Notes: generated by a model not told the origin, from the letters alone. A stretch of DNA of 64,000 bases from Areca catechu (GCA_021397845.1 JAHSVC010000043.1:620001-684000), one strand, 5' to 3'; shown: positions 22,955-35,928, counted from the first letter of the stretch. Made by a program: numbers and translations.

Positions 22955-24386
22955 TGTTGGGAATTATGTCCCAAAGCCAATCATCTAGGCTGTAGATGGT
23001 TGTGCAACTCATGTATATGTATGAATATTGAATTGAATAAAAGTTTATTCTAGTTGTTCATCACATATATCTTCTTAATTGAACTCTTGTGTGATGATGT
23101 CCTTAAGCTACCTTGTATACGATGTAGAGAGGATACATCGTATAGTTCATAAACTGGTACACGACCAAAGGATATGCTGTTCAGGATGATTGTGTATCGA
23201 GAATAGGTCGTTGATGTCATGTCTATTGGTTATCCTCTTAACCAAGTAACATGGAGATGCTAGTATGACGTCAGGTGTTATGTTTTGACACTTCACTGAA
23301 CATGACTCTCATACGGGACTCTCTTTCTGTCGAGAGGAGTCTTGCATTAAAATGTGGACATGAATATTTCTCTAACTTGAGATCACTATGGCAGCATGCA
23401 AGCAACTCACTGTGCTTAGGTGCCGGACTACCCGGATTTCTATTCCAGTGATGAAAGGTTACTAGGTACAGTCAAGTACTTGTGTAGCGGTAGTAGGATC
23501 GAGATAGGATTGATCTCTCCAATGGTTTGGATTGAATGCTTAGTATGCCTCAATTAAGAAAGACTTTGGCCGGGCATTCCATGTAAAGGGTTACAAAGAT
23601 TTTTTGTTTGAGATATTGAGATGGATTAATTAGGGTTGGGCAGTTTAACCCTATGCCATTTGGAGCATCAGGAGGATCAAGGAATAAGTTCAGTGCTATT
23701 CCATATTCGATAAGTTCAGGTTGCTCAATTTTTCAACTTATCCGGACCCGGGTGTCATGCTAGATAGCGACTTTGGCTGGTACTGAAAATGTCCCATGCT
23801 ACCGGCCTAGTGTTTGAACATGAGGGATCACACACATTAGAGGCTTGAGTAACTAATCAGCAAATCGATTTGGACCTAATTATAATTATTACAATTATAA
23901 TTTGACCTAATTATTTAGATTAATTGTAATTAAATTAAATCAAATTTAATTTGATTTAATTAATCCAAATTATGTTGGGTCAACAGCCTTTTCGAAATAG
24001 GTTGATTGGATTTAAATATGTATTTTGATTTGAGTGTCAAATCAATTTGGAATTAGACCATGAGTCAGAGCCCAGTTGGACTGGGACTCTTTTCCTCATG
24101 CACACATGGCACTCTCCCTCTCTCCTCTGATTCCACACACCATATGCGATGATGTTTGCATGAATGTAGAGGAATGACATAAGCAAACTTAGTCTCCTCT
24201 CATATATGACTTGGAACTTTCTTAAGTCTTGTGTCATACTAGTCTCCTCCCATTTTGACTGGTAAACCCTTCATTAATTGTTATAATAAGAAAGGGTGGT
24301 GACTTGGAATGGGGAATTGACCTCATTAATGGGAGTGGAGAAGAAGGAAGAAAACTCTCCATGTGAAAAGGCTTAAGACGGTTTTT
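22955..24386 (+). mobile_element. LTR-A, truncated 5' LTR of the nested copia complex
   Basis: It starts TGTTGGGAATTATGTCCC and matches the first about 1450 bp of LTR-C (32440 to about 33888). The match stops at GACGGTTTT, after which pol sequence begins directly. The remaining LTR, primer site, gag, protease and integrase are missing. Confidence 0.8.
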
Positions 24387-25953
24387 AGGTCCGGAACGGT
24401 GATCCTATTGAGCTCGAGCAGAACAATGAGGATCCGATCATCTATATATTGCACTACAAAGATCTGACTCTGAGGCATGGCTTGGAGCCATGCGATCCGA
24501 TATGGAGTCCATGGACATCAACAATGTTGGACATGGTGATCCACCTGAGGGGATAAAACCCATCGGGTCTAAGTGGATGCAGATGGGTAGGTGGAGACCT
24601 GTAAAGCCCGTCAATTGCCAAGGGGTATCGTCAGCGATATGGTATCGATTATGACGAGACATCTTTCCTGGGCAATACTCAAGTCCATTCGGATCATGCT
24701 TGCTTTGTCAGCACATTTTGACTATGAGATCTGACAAATGGATGTCCGAACAGTTTCCTAAATGGGGAGCTGGATGAGAAGGTGTATATGATACAGCCTG
24801 AAGGGTTCACATCCATAGACAAGTCAAACGTGTGTAAATTGCATAGGTCATTTATGGATTCATGCAAGCATTTCGAAGTTGGAACATGTGATTTGATAGT
24901 GTATCAAATCGTAGGCTTCGTTATGAATGCAGAGGAACACTATATCTATAAGTGGGTTAATGGTTCTGTGATTGTATTCCTAGTACTGTATGTTGATGAC
25001 ATTCTCTTAATCCGGAATGACATCACAGCATTGCAAGGAATAAAGGTCTGGTTGTCATCTCAGTTCTTCATAGAACTTGGATGAAGCTTCTACATACTGG
25101 GTATGAAGATCTATAGAGATAGATCTAAAATGCTTCTGGGATTATCCCAGTCTATGTACAATGATACCGTGCTGAAACAGTTCAGCATGAAAATTCCTAG
25201 AAAGTCTATCTCCTGATAGGATTTCGAATCACTTTTTCCAAGAAGGATTGTGTACAATCCTAAGAAAAGAGAATGCATGAATAGAGTTCCTTATGCTTCG
25301 GCAGTGGACTCTATCATGTATGCTATGACATGTACTAGACCAGAAATGGCATACTCACTAGGAGTAGTGAGCAGATACCAGTCTGACCCAGGTGAGGTGC
25401 ATTGGAAGGTGGTTAAGACTATCCTGAAGTATTTGAGAAATAAAAAGGACCAATGGCTGATTATGGAGACCTGACTTCAAACATGTGGGGTATACTTGCT
25501 CCAGTTTCCAGTCTGACAGAGATGATAGCAAGAGTGTGTCAGGGTTTGTGTTACCCTGAATGGAGGAGCGATCTGCTGGAAGAGTTCCAAGCAGGTAGCT
25601 GTTGCAGACTCGGTAAGCGAAGCAGAGTACTTTGCAGCATCAGATTTGGAAAAGAAAGTTGTGTGATTGCGGAAATTTGGATAGGCTAGGGGTGGCACCT
25701 TCCCTAGATGGTCCTGTTGTTGTCTTGTGACAGAATATGAGCCATGTTCAAGCTAAGGAGCCAAAGTCTATCACCACACTAATCATATTCTGCGATGCTA
25801 TCACCTCGTGTGAGAGATCGTGGAACGAGGCGACATCAATCTTATGAAGATCGATGGAAAGGAAAGTCTGGCCGACCCTTCACTAAAGCCCTTGGAATCA
25901 AAGAGTTCGACAAAGGAAAATGGGTATTAGATACTGTTCTGATTGGCTTTAGT
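24387..25953 (+). pseudogene. pol: RT-RNase H fragment 1 of the nested copia complex
   Basis: The sequence parallels 31150-32430 (roughly 85% by eye). Open blocks include VYMIQPEGFTSIDKSNVCKL and FLVLYVDDILLIRNDITALQ (24782-25084) with an intact YVDD box, and VPYASAVDSIMYAMTCTRPE with VVSRYQSDPGEVHWKVVKTI (25250-25474) from RNase H. The tail ESLADPFTKALGIKEFDKGK-like frame reaches the purine tract at 25954-25965. Many frameshifts break it. No gag or integrase belongs to this fragment. Confidence 0.8.
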
Positions 25954-25965
25954 ACAAGTGGGAGT
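25954..25965 (+). promoter_or_regulatory. Polypurine tract before LTR-B
   Basis: CAAGTGGGAGT lies immediately before the LTR start TGTGGGAAATTG, where plus-strand DNA synthesis is primed. The same position before LTR-C reads CAAGTGCGAGT. Confidence 0.6.
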
Positions 25966-28745
25966 TGTGGGAAATTGTGTCCCAAAGCCAATCGCCTAGG
26001 TTGTAAGCGGTTGTGCTCAGTATTATAATCTGTATATGAATTAATAAAACATTATTTTGGCAGCTCATCACATCATTCATTCCCTGTATTGAACTCAATT
26101 TATGTGATGAAGTCCTTAGGACTGCACTGACTTTGATATAGAGAGGATATATCGAGTGGTCCTTTAAAAGGTTCGCAACTAAAGGATACATATTACAGGA
26201 CGGCAATGTATCAAGTATAGGTTATTGTGGTTCATATAGTTTAGTTGTCCTCTTGACCAAAGGAGTGTGGTGACACTGATGTGATCTGCAAGTGAGATGT
26301 GTGACATCTCATTGAACGTGACTCCGTGGAGCTCCTTTCTGCCAAAAGATTGCTCGCGATGGATATGGGTATATGTGTCCCTCCGACCTGAGGTCATCAT
26401 GGTAGCTGCAAGCAACTCCCTGTGCTTTGGTATCGGACTACCATATTTCTAATCCGGTGACGGAAGGTTTCTGGGTACAGGCAAGTACCTGTGGAGCAGT
26501 GGTGGACCAAGATGGAATTGACCTGTCCAAATTGTTTGGATTGAATGTCTCGCAGTGTCTCAATTTAGCAAATCCTTGGCCAATGTAGTCCCAGTGAGGA
26601 GTCACTAGACTTGCGAGGTTGAGACATGTAGGGATTGACTCAGTCAGGGTTGGCAGTCTAACCCTAGGTCATCCTGAGCATAGATGTCAAAAGGATGAAT
26701 TATACGGTAACCATATGTCAGAGGTTCGATAGATTGCTCTCGCATCTCGGCCTATTGGGACGTCGGGACCCATTGCTAGATGATATCTTGTGCTGGTATA
26801 TTAGAAATATTCCAGTGCTACCGTTTATGTTCGAGCCTATGAGATCACACGCCATCGAGGATTTCTTCTAATCGAGGAATCGATTAACGATTGGGAATCG
26901 TTTCGGTATTTACGTCAAACGGATGATTGAGTACACATTAGATTTTTCTGGTACGATTTGATCGACCAGGATTAATTTGGGTCAACCAGGAATTGTTCTG
27001 GATGACTAGGACTGCACACCGTTTTATTTATTGGGTTTAGTCGGACTGGGATTTATTAAACCAATTTTTTGAAATGGTGAACCAAGTTTTATTTGGTTTG
27101 TCGAACCAGATTTTACTTGGCTTGGACCGGGTTTTATTTAAAAAGTTTTGAAATCTGGTTTGATAAACCGGATTTTATTTGGAATAGCTTGAACCAGGAT
27201 TTTGATTGAACCGGCTTTAAATTTAGTTTGGACCGGTTTAAGCAAGAACCGGTTTTCTTCTCCCACGAATTGTTCTACACGGTGACATGAAACAACGTAA
27301 CTCTTCCTTCCCCTGTTTAACCGAACGAATGGATCTCGCGGTGATTTCTCTCCCGCACGCGTCTGCCTCCCTCGGTCGAAGACCAGCACGCCTCTTCTCC
27401 TCTTGGCCCTCTCACAAATCTCTCACGGTGTTTTCCTCCCGCGAGTCTCCCCTTCTTCTCCCCCAGCAGCAGCAGCAGCGATCGGATGAGACTTCCCTTG
27501 TTTCTCTCCCGCGACGTCTCTCAGCCCAGATTCTCTCCCGCGACGCCTCTCTCGGCCTTGTCTTCTCCCGCACGATTCTCTCAACTTGCCTATAAATTCC
27601 TGCTGTTGGTTGATCGACAAATATAGCAGAGAAGCGACAAAAGAGAAGTTGGAACAAGGTTGCAGCCGTGAAGGAGGTGTGCAAGGAAAAAGCAAAACAG
27701 AAGAAGGGCTGCCGTGAGCAAGAGAGAGGGCTTCACCATGTTCTCCTCTTAGGTCCCAGATTCTTCCAGCAGCAGGAGTTCGTCCAAGGAAGAGATTGGA
27801 ACAGGTTGCAGCCGTACGGTGGGGTTATTCGCAGCAGGTTGTATGACGATGAGCTGCAGGCCGTGAGATGGTGGTGAGAGAGAGGAAGAAAATACAGAGA
27901 GAGTACAAGAGCAGCAAGCTTTGGTTCCCTCTCAACTCCATTAGACGCTGTTCTAGGGGTTGCCAGATGAGGGGAGGAACAGGGCGTGCGATCAGCGTGG
28001 AAGAAGAATAAGAAAATGAGAAGAAAACAGGGGATTTTGGAGAATATGACAGGAATAACTTTATTCCTGTACCCGGCTATTCCAGCATTTTTTCAGGTTA
28101 TTCCAGCAGGAATAAATTTCCAATTTGTGTGCTTTAGGTGGATTTGGGCGGTCTTGGAGAAGACTTCAGTGGGGATTATTTGATATTTCACTATTCCACC
28201 TGTTCATGACCAGTTTTGGATTTTTGATGGACTAGCATCCATCCGGGAGTCGGATCAGCGAGAGCTCGTGCATGGATACTCTAGAGGGTGGACGCGTGGA
28301 CATCTCGAGAGGTCGGATCGATCTTCTTATGCTGTCGTTGCAGATCTTATTTTACTATTGCAGATTTTATTTGCTGTTGAAAGAGTTCAACTGGTTGCTG
28401 CTAATCTGATCTGAAGACTGAGGTTTTCGGCTTCGGTTCAGGTATGATTTTTTTTTGTTATCATGCATGCTTAGATCTAGATTTATCATACTGTTTATAT
28501 TTATTGCAATTGCCTATACATGCCTCTTGTAATTGTTACATACTTCATGTTATGTTAGATTCTATGCATGAGTAGGTACTTTCCGCTGCATGTTTAAAAT
28601 TTTTAATTATGCAATACCTACTCCCTAGTGCTGCATGCCTAGGATAGGCTTCTGCTGCACCAGGTTTTTCTTCACTAGTACCCGCTAAAGGATAAATGCT
28701 ATTCTTCGGATTTGAATGTAGAGGCTACCAGTCTAAATAAAATAG
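25966..28745 (+). mobile_element. LTR-B, middle LTR of a different copia subfamily
   Basis: It starts TGTGGGAAATTGTGTCCCAAAG and is alignable with LTR-A and LTR-C in its first part (CCAAAGCCAATC, GCAAGCAACTC, GGTGACGGAAGG) but far more different from them than they are from each other. A GC-richer stretch with a CAG run (27280-27600) and long open frames on both strands lies inside; I do not consider these genes. Its 3' limit is inferred from alignment with the end of LTR-C and a TGG-starting primer-like word (TGGGAGAAACC) at 28746, so the end is approximate. Confidence 0.65.
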
Positions 28746-28802
28746 TGGGAGAAACCTTTAGATTAAAGTCCATGTCTTTAGAAATTTTAAATAATTTATA
28801 TA

Positions 28803-29664
28803 ATGATAGGTATTATTCTCCATTTTCAGATTATATCGACCACTTTGTCGCTACAGTCATTATTAGATAATGACAAACTTTCTGGACCCAACTTCGATAG
28901 CTGGTATCGAAAACTCTGGATAGTCCTGGAGCACGAACGGATCCTCTATGTAATAACGGATTCGGTAGCTGAGATCCTAGCCCCAATACTTGTGGCACTA
29001 TCATGGACACTTACCAGAAGTGGATCTTTGACCGCACCACGGTGCGTTGCATAATGTTGGCTGCGATGAATGACGAATTTAGTCGCAAGTTCGAGGAGAC
29101 CCAGCAAGAAGAGATTCTTCAAAAGTTAAAGGAATCTTTTGGCACTCTAGATGATACTGAGAGATACCATATCTCTTTTGCCATCTATAACATGCTTATG
29201 CATGACAAAGCTTCGGTGACTAATCATGTAATGTACATGATTGAGTTATTTGAGCATTTGGGCAAACTCGAATGTCCTTTGCATGAGCAACTCGACAAGG
29301 ACACGATTATGAATTCTCTGCCCCCTTCCTATCAGGTCTTTCTTAATAATTTTAGAATGAATAGGCCTGTAGTAAACTATCATGAGATGTTAGGGTTACT
29401 GTAGACTTATGAGAGACCATAACCTTAACAAGGGGTTAGTAAATCTAGTGGGAGGTTCTGGAGCAGGATGTCGTCCCTTTGGAAAAGAGAAAGAAGAAAA
29501 AGAATAAGAAGGTGCTACGTACTATGACAAGTCAGACTAGGAGGATAAAGGCTGACAAGAGTAAGGCAGAGTGCTTCTTCTATAAGAAACCAGGTCACTG
29601 GAAGCGGAACTGTTCTGCTTACCTTGCAACTCTGGACCTGAACAAGCAAAGGAAGGGAAAGTAG
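28803..29664 (+). pseudogene. gag: gag of the nested copia element
   Basis: The frame starts near TTLSLQSLLDNDKLSGPNFD (about 28840-28900), a typical copia gag N-terminus with a WYRKLWIVLEHERI segment. After a frameshift near 29000 it continues MLAAMNDEFSRKFEE...SFGTLDDTERYHISF to about 29400. The nucleocapsid part has CFFYKKPGHWKRNC (about 29570-29612), a CCHC zinc knuckle in which the second Cys is Tyr. Frame changes and stops show decay. Confidence 0.75.
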
Positions 29665-29691
29665 CAAGGTGTTGCTAGTCAAGGTATTTAT

Positions 29692-30975
29692 ATGATAAAT
29701 CCTTGTAGTTTTGCTGTTTATGATATTACTAGCTGGGTATTGGATACTGAAAGTCCTTACCACATTTGTAACTCTTTGCAGGGACATCAAGTTAGTAGGA
29801 GATTCGGAACCGGTGAAAGGTTTTTGAACATTGGGAACGGAAGTCAAGCTCCAGTTCTGATGTTGGGAATTATTTCTTTGAATTTCAAATATTGTATTGT
29901 CATTCTAAATGAATGTCATTTTTGTCCTTCTTTTTTAGTAAATATCATTTCTATAGGCCTTTTGACCAATGATGGTTATGAATTATCAATAAAGAAAGAT
30001 ATTTGCTACATCACTTTGAATAGTTTTAATATGATGAATGGACAATTGAAGAATGGCATATATATACTGTCACAGCCTGTTACTGTAATGTACACTACTA
30101 ATAAATGCCCTAGGATACATAAGGTCAGTGATATTTATCTCTGGCACAGTAGGCTAGGTCATATAAACAAGAAGAGGATAAATAAGTTGGTGTGAGAAGG
30201 TCTCCTGGATCTCATTGAGAGTGAGTCCTTGATGACTTGTGAATCTTGTCTTCTTGAAAAAATGACCAAGTCACCTTTTACTGGAAAGGGTGAAAGGGCC
30301 AGTGATATTCCAAGTCTCGTACATACTAATGTATATGGACCTATGAATATCAGTGTAAGAGGTGGATATAGTTATTTCATTACGTTTATAGGCAATCTTT
30401 TGAGATACGGTTATGTCTACCTCATGAGACATAAATTTGATGCATTTGAAATGTTCAAACATTACCATAATGAAGTTGAAAAACAAACTGGAAAGTTTAT
30501 TAAAACCTTTCGATCAAATCGAGATGGTGAATATCTTTCCAGTGAGTTTCTGACTTATCTTGAGGAGAATGAGATTCTCTCTCAATGGACTCCTTCGGGG
30601 ATGCCTAAGTTAAATGGTGTGTCTGAAAAGAGGAATCGAACTATGTTGGACATGGTTTGATCCATGATGGACTTAGCTAGTATGCCTAAATCTTTTTGGG
30701 GATTTGTTCTAGAGTCAGAGTCCTACCTTCTGAATAGGGTTCCAAGTAAGTCCGTTAACAAAACACCATATAAGATATGGACTGGATGGAAGCCGACTCT
30801 CTCTTACTTTCGAGTTTGGGGGTGTCCAGCTTATGTCAGACGTTTGGGGACAAATAAACTAGGACTTAAGTCTGATAGGTATCTTTTTATTGGGTATCCT
30901 AAAGAATCCAAAGGATATTATTTCTATCTACCTGAGGAACAAAAGTTGTTCATCAGTCTTAGGGCAACCTTTTAG
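29692..30975 (+). pseudogene. pol: Protease and integrase of the nested copia element
   Basis: SWVLDTESPYHICNSLQG (about 29731-29784) is the protease active-site region with DTGS changed to DTES. The pre-integrase zinc finger follows: LWHSRLGHINKKRI and CESCLLEKM. In the integrase core the first catalytic D is replaced (VHTNVYGPMN instead of HTDVYGP), the second region reads RSNRDGEYLSSEF (usually SDRGGEY), and the third keeps E in VSEKRNRTMLDMV. One stop at 30658-30660 splits the core from FWGFVLESESYLLNRVPSK. Protease and integrase are inactive as written. Confidence 0.8.
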
Positions 30976-31149
30976 AAAGGGAGTACCTTGATGAAGGCAC
31001 TCAAGCTGCTGAGGTTGAACTTGGGGAAGTTCAACAATAGAAGAACCTTCTCACTCTAAGACCACTATAGAATCGGATTTGATTAGATCAGATCCAGAGC
31101 TCATAGTGCATCCATTAAGGATATCTGGTAGAGTACCATGTTAACCGGA

Positions 31150-32425
31150 CAGATACTACGGTTTCTTGGTCTAGGATGATGATCTTGTTGAACTCGATGA
31201 GAATAACGAGGATCCAATCACCTATATGGATGCAATGATAAGGTCTGATTCTGAGTCATGGTTGGGAGCCATGAAATCCGAAATGGAGTCCATGAAAATC
31301 AACAATGTATGGACATTGGTTGATCCACCTGAAGGGATAAAATCCATTGGGTGCAAATGGATCTTCAAGAAGAAGCAGGGCGCAAATGGGTAGGTAGAGA
31401 CCTATAAAGCCTATCTGGTTGCAATGGGGTATCGTCAGCGTTATGGTATTGACTATGACGAGATATTTTTCTTGTGGCAATGTTCAAGTCCATTCGGATT
31501 ATGCTTGCTTTGGCAGCACATTTAGACTATGAAATATGGCAAATGAATTTCCGAACAACTTTTCTAAATGGTGAGCTGGAAAAGGAGGTGTATATGATGC
31601 AGCCTGAATGGTTCATATCCATAGATGAGTCTAAAGTATGCAAGCTTCAGAGGTCTATCTATGAACTCAAGTAGGCTTCTCGGAGTTGGAACATGCGCTT
31701 TGATAAATGTATCAAGACGTATGGCTTCGTTAGGAACGGAGAGGAACCTTGTACATATAAATGGACAAATGGTTATGTAGTTATATTTCTTGTTTTGTAT
31801 GTGGATGACATTCTCCTAATCGGAAATGACATTCCAGCATTACAAGAACTAAAGGTCTGGCTTTCATCTCAATTCTCTATGAAAGACTTAGGTGAAGCCT
31901 CATTCATACTGGGTATGAAGATCTATAGAGATAGATCTAAGAGGCTTCTAGGACTGTCCCAATCATGTACATAGACACTAGTTGAAGTGGTTTAGCATGA
32001 TAAATTTTAAAAGGGGCTATCTTCTAATAAGTCATGGAATTACTCTTTCCAAGAAGGATTATGCGACAACACCTGAGGAAAGAGAGCATATGAGTAAGAT
32101 TCAATATGCTTCGACAGCAGGTTCTATTATGTATGTTATGCTATGTACTAGACCAGACGTGGCATACTCACAAGGGGTAGTGAGCAGATACCAGTCTGAT
32201 CTAGGTGAAGCTTATTAGAAAGTTGCTAAGAGCATCCTTAAGTATTTGAGAAATACTAAGGACCAATGGTTTATTTATGGAGATCATTGAATGAGGTGAC
32301 ATCGAGCTTCTAAAGATTGATGGAAAGGAAAACTTGGCCGACCCCTTCACTAAAGCTATTAGAATTCAAGAGTTTGATGACTGTAAATGGAAGATGGAAA
32401 TTAGATTCTGTTTTGATTGGCTTTA
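31150..32425 (+). pseudogene. pol: RT and RNase H of the nested copia element
   Basis: RT motifs in order: MWTLVDPPEGIKSIGCKWIF-like frame (31310-31370), INFRTTFLNGELEKEVYMMQ-like block (31474-31674), FLVLYVDDILLIGNDIPALQ with an intact YVDD box (31693-31974), and FILGMKIYRDRSKRLLGLSQ. RNase H follows with YASTAGSIMYVMLCTRPDVA and VVSRYQSDLGEAY (31982-32218), then KYLRNTKDQWFIYG and ENLADPFTKAI. It ends at the purine tract before LTR-C. Several frameshifts and stops are present. Confidence 0.8.
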
Positions 32426-32439
32426 GTCCAAGTGCGAGT

Positions 32440-34760
32440 TGTTGGAAATTATGTCCCAAAGCCAATCATCTAGGCTGTAGATGATTGTGCAACTCATGTA
32501 TATGTATGAATTATTGAATTGAATAAAAGGTTTATTCTAGTTGTTCATCACATATCATCTTCCTAATTGAACTCTTGTGTGATGATATCCTTTAAGCTAC
32601 CTTGTATGCGATGTAGAGAGGATACATCGTATAGTTCATAAACTGGTTCTCAACCAAAGGATACACTATTCAGGATGATGGGTGTATCGAGAGTAGGTCA
32701 TTGATGTCATGTCTGTTGGTTGTCCTCTTAACCAAGTAGCATGGAGATGCTAGTTGACATCAAGTGTTATGTTTTGATACTTCACTGAACATGACTCTCA
32801 TGCGGGACTCTCTTTCTGCGAAGAGAAGTCTTTCATTAGAATGTGGACATGAATTATTTCTCTGACTTGAGATTACTATGGCAACTTGCAAGCAACTCAC
32901 TGTGCTTAGGTGCCAGACTACCCGGATTTCTAATTCGGTGACGGAAGGTTACTGGGTATAATCAAGTACTTGTGTAGCGATACTAGGATCGAGATAGGAT
33001 TGATCTCTCCAAATGATTTGGATTGAATGCTTAGTATGACTCAATTGAAAAAGACCATGGGCAAGGCATTCCTTATAAAGGGTTACAATGATTCTTTATT
33101 TGAGACATATTAAGATGGATTAATTAGGGTTGGACAGTTTAACCCTATGCCATCCGGAACATCAGGAGGATCAAGGAATAAGTTCAATGCTATTCCATAT
33201 TTAATAAATTCAGGTTGCTCTATAATTTTTCAACCTATCCGGACGCCGGGTGTCATTGTTAAATGGCGACTTTGGCTAGTACTGGAAATGTTCCCATGCT
33301 ACCGGCTTAGTGTTTAAACCTGAGGGGTCACATATATTAGGGGCTTAAGTAACTAATCAGCAAATCAATTTGGACCTAATTATAATTATTACAATTAATA
33401 TTTGACCTAATTAATTATGAATTAATTGTTAATTAAATTAAATCAAATTTAATTTGATTTTAATTAATCCAAATTATGTTGGGTCAATAGCCTTTTCGAA
33501 ATAGGTTCGATTGGATTTAAATCTAGCTTTTGATTTGAGTGTCAAATCAATTTGAAATTAGATCATGAGTCAGAGCCCAGTTGGACTGGGACTCTCTCTC
33601 CTCATGCCACATGGCACTCTCCCTCTCTCTTTGATTCAACACGCCACATACGATGATGTTTGCATGAATGAAGAGGAATGACATAAGCAAACTTAGTCTC
33701 CTCTCATTTATGACTTGGAACTTTCTTAAGTCTTGTATTCACACTAGTCTCCTCTCATTTTTGACTTGGTAAACCCTTCATTAATTTGTCATAATAAGAA
33801 AGGGAGGTGACATGGAATGGAGAATTGACCTCATTAATGGGAGTGAGAAGAAGGAAGAAACTCTTCCATGTGGCTTAAGAAGGTTTTCATGGAAGTGTGA
33901 AAGCATTAAAAGAGAGAAGATCTTCTTCTCCTCTTTAAATGTTTTCGCACACATGGTCTTATGGCATTAATGGATGATGGCCTAAATAAGGAGAGGGGGA
34001 GGATGGTGGCCGGCCAAGCTTGAAGCAAGCATGAAAGCATGATTGATTGAGGGAGTGCTTGGGTGAGTGAAGAGAAGGGGAGAAGGGAATATCATCCACT
34101 TGGGTGTTTTGCTACCAAAGGTTTCCTCTCCCTTCCATTCATTCCTTCTCCTTCTCTTAGTCTTTGTTTCAAATATTGAGAGATTATTTAGATAAGAAGA
34201 AGGAGAGGAAAGAAGGTCCTAGATCTTACAAAGGTCAGTTTACAAGATAGAAGCTAGAGACCGGTCCAGCTGTCAATCGGGACACCTTTTGAAGTAAGCC
34301 CGAGTTGCTGAAAGAGGAGAGGGCTGCAAGGATCTAGTAGTCTTATATCCTCTACGACTTAGCTACGACAAGCCCTACGTGGATACCAGCAGAGGCAGTA
34401 TGCGTGTGTTGTTAGCAAAGCAGGAGTCCCTTCTACAGGTTTGAGCCACCCTGGGATCACGACTGAGATCTAGGGATCTTGCTACAACCTTCAGTGAACA
34501 TCACTAAGGTATGTTTTATATTATGTAGACATAATTATCATTACATGATTTCATATTTACATTACTCCAAATGCATCTAGATCCTGGTAGGGACTTGTGT
34601 TAATTAGATTAACATTTATAGATAAAATAGTTTTATCACTTTCCACTGCTGCATGCTTTTAGAAAAGTTTTAAAATGCATGTATCGCCCTTCACCGGTGG
34701 GAACGGTTTCCTTACTATCAAATGCTCCGCTATCCATAATCCACGTAGTTAAAAAAGTAG
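32440..34760 (+). mobile_element. LTR-C, 3' LTR of the nested copia complex
   Basis: It begins TGTTGGAAATTATGTCCC after the tract CAAGTGCGAGT and ends at the TTTAA target duplication. Length is about 2.3 kb. Its first about 1.45 kb pairs with LTR-A. The 3' end reads AAAAGTAG rather than ending in CA, so the terminus is decayed or unusual. Confidence 0.75.
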
Positions 34761-34765
34761 TTTAA

Positions 34766-35916
34766 CCTGAAAGATGATCATGAGTGGAAGTCATAGCATG
34801 TGAAGCTTGGCTAGAAGGGGATTGCACACCATTAAAAAAAATTAGCAATTGAGTATTCTGTTACATATTTAGACTTGAAATAGATGACACGGCCTATTCT
34901 AAAGAACTATTTGATTCACAAACAGCTACAACAGACGCTACTATAGGATGTTGCTTGCTTCGTTGATTCTATCCTTATCTTCCAGTATGAGCTGAGCCAT
35001 TTTTCTTTTGTTCTCCATGTTGGTGGGTAGCCAATAAACTGAAAACAATATTCCTTTGTGTGGCCATGTTTGTGACAATGATGATCATTACGTTAACATC
35101 ACATGTGATGGAAAAAGTAGTCGTAGCCTCATGATTGGGCTGCCGCATGACAGTAATAGATTGCTGCTTTTCTTCTTATAAAATCATAAAAAAAATTTTA
35201 CTTAAAAAGATAATAGATCACTATTGAGGATTTATGATCGTACCGTATTGAAACTTAAATTTTATCCTATAAGAAACTGATAGATTTTTTCTATTTCTCT
35301 TGCTATAGTGAAAGCCTTTCAAGCCCCACACGTACATAGAGAGATAGTGTCATACAAGTGCAACTCATCTCATAAGGCTTTAAGCTTTGAATAATAAGAT
35401 GTGACTGAGAGCCCTTCTTACATAGTGAGACGAAGATCATGATAAGCTGGTATACTCTTGGAGCATTACCTTGTGGGAATCTTTCTTCTAAATCTATCCA
35501 AATGAAACGTGCAGTGTCAGCATATGCTACACTATCATACAAATCTCTAACAATGGCATTGAATAACTATGATATAACTATGGAGTTACACTTTATCCAA
35601 GCTACAAAATAAGATGAATGAGTATTAGGTTTGGAAATACTCCCATCAATAAACCCTATTTTATTCTTGGCATTAAGGGCATTTTGCATCATCATTTTCC
35701 AAGTAGGGTAGTTATCTCCATTCAAAATGGTCGAAACAAAAGTTGTTCCCGGATTATCAGATGGGTGGAGATAATATGGAGAATCAATAGCAATGAAAGA
35801 GGAGATCATTTCCCTGTTATCAAGGAAATCTGCTCTTGTGACATTAAGAAAGCTAAGAGAATCAAGAAAATGAATGATGTAAAGATGGAACAATACTTGC
35901 TAAAAAAATGATCAAA
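34766..35916 (-). pseudogene. gag: gag of the minus-strand copia element
   Basis: On the minus strand, 35567-35893 encodes SPYYLHPSDNPGTTFVSTIL, LNGDNYPTWKMMMQNALNAK and NKIGFIDGSISKP, the characteristic N-terminal gag block of one group of copia elements. The next block (35303-35542) has ARFIWIDLEERFPQGNAPRV. A nucleocapsid motif HHCHKHGHTKEYCFQFIGYP is visible near 35035-35100, with the first Cys of the CCHC finger missing. Decay is evident. The nested complex interrupts the frame just downstream, after DHLSG. Confidence 0.8.
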
Positions 35917-35928
35917 GCTCTGATACCA
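35917..35928 (-). promoter_or_regulatory. Primer binding site (tRNA-iMet type)
   Basis: The minus strand reads TGGTATCAGAGC directly next to the LTR end, the standard primer site of plant copia elements. Confidence 0.85.

Larger units (their letters stand above)
22955..34760 (+). mobile_element. Nested plus-strand copia complex with three LTRs
   Basis: The complex interrupts the minus-strand copia element. TTTAA at 22950-22954 and at 34761-34765 is a 5-bp target duplication, and joining the outer halves there restores one continuous reading frame across the junction. Order: LTR-A (truncated), RT-RNase H fragment, LTR-B, full-length gag-pol relic, LTR-C. LTR-A and LTR-C are close relatives (about 90% by eye), while LTR-B is clearly more distant. 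Two related elements must have been combined by nesting or recombination. Confidence 0.75.

Noticed and set aside
27287..27695. Open frames on both strands around 27.3-27.7 kb with a poly-Q or poly-A stretch
   Set aside because: They lie inside LTR-B, have no recognised domain, and the poly-residue stretch is a short CAG repeat.
25966..34760. Reading LTR-B and LTR-C as an ordinary LTR pair
   Set aside because: LTR-B is much more diverged from C than A is from C, and the TTTAA duplication flanks A and C.
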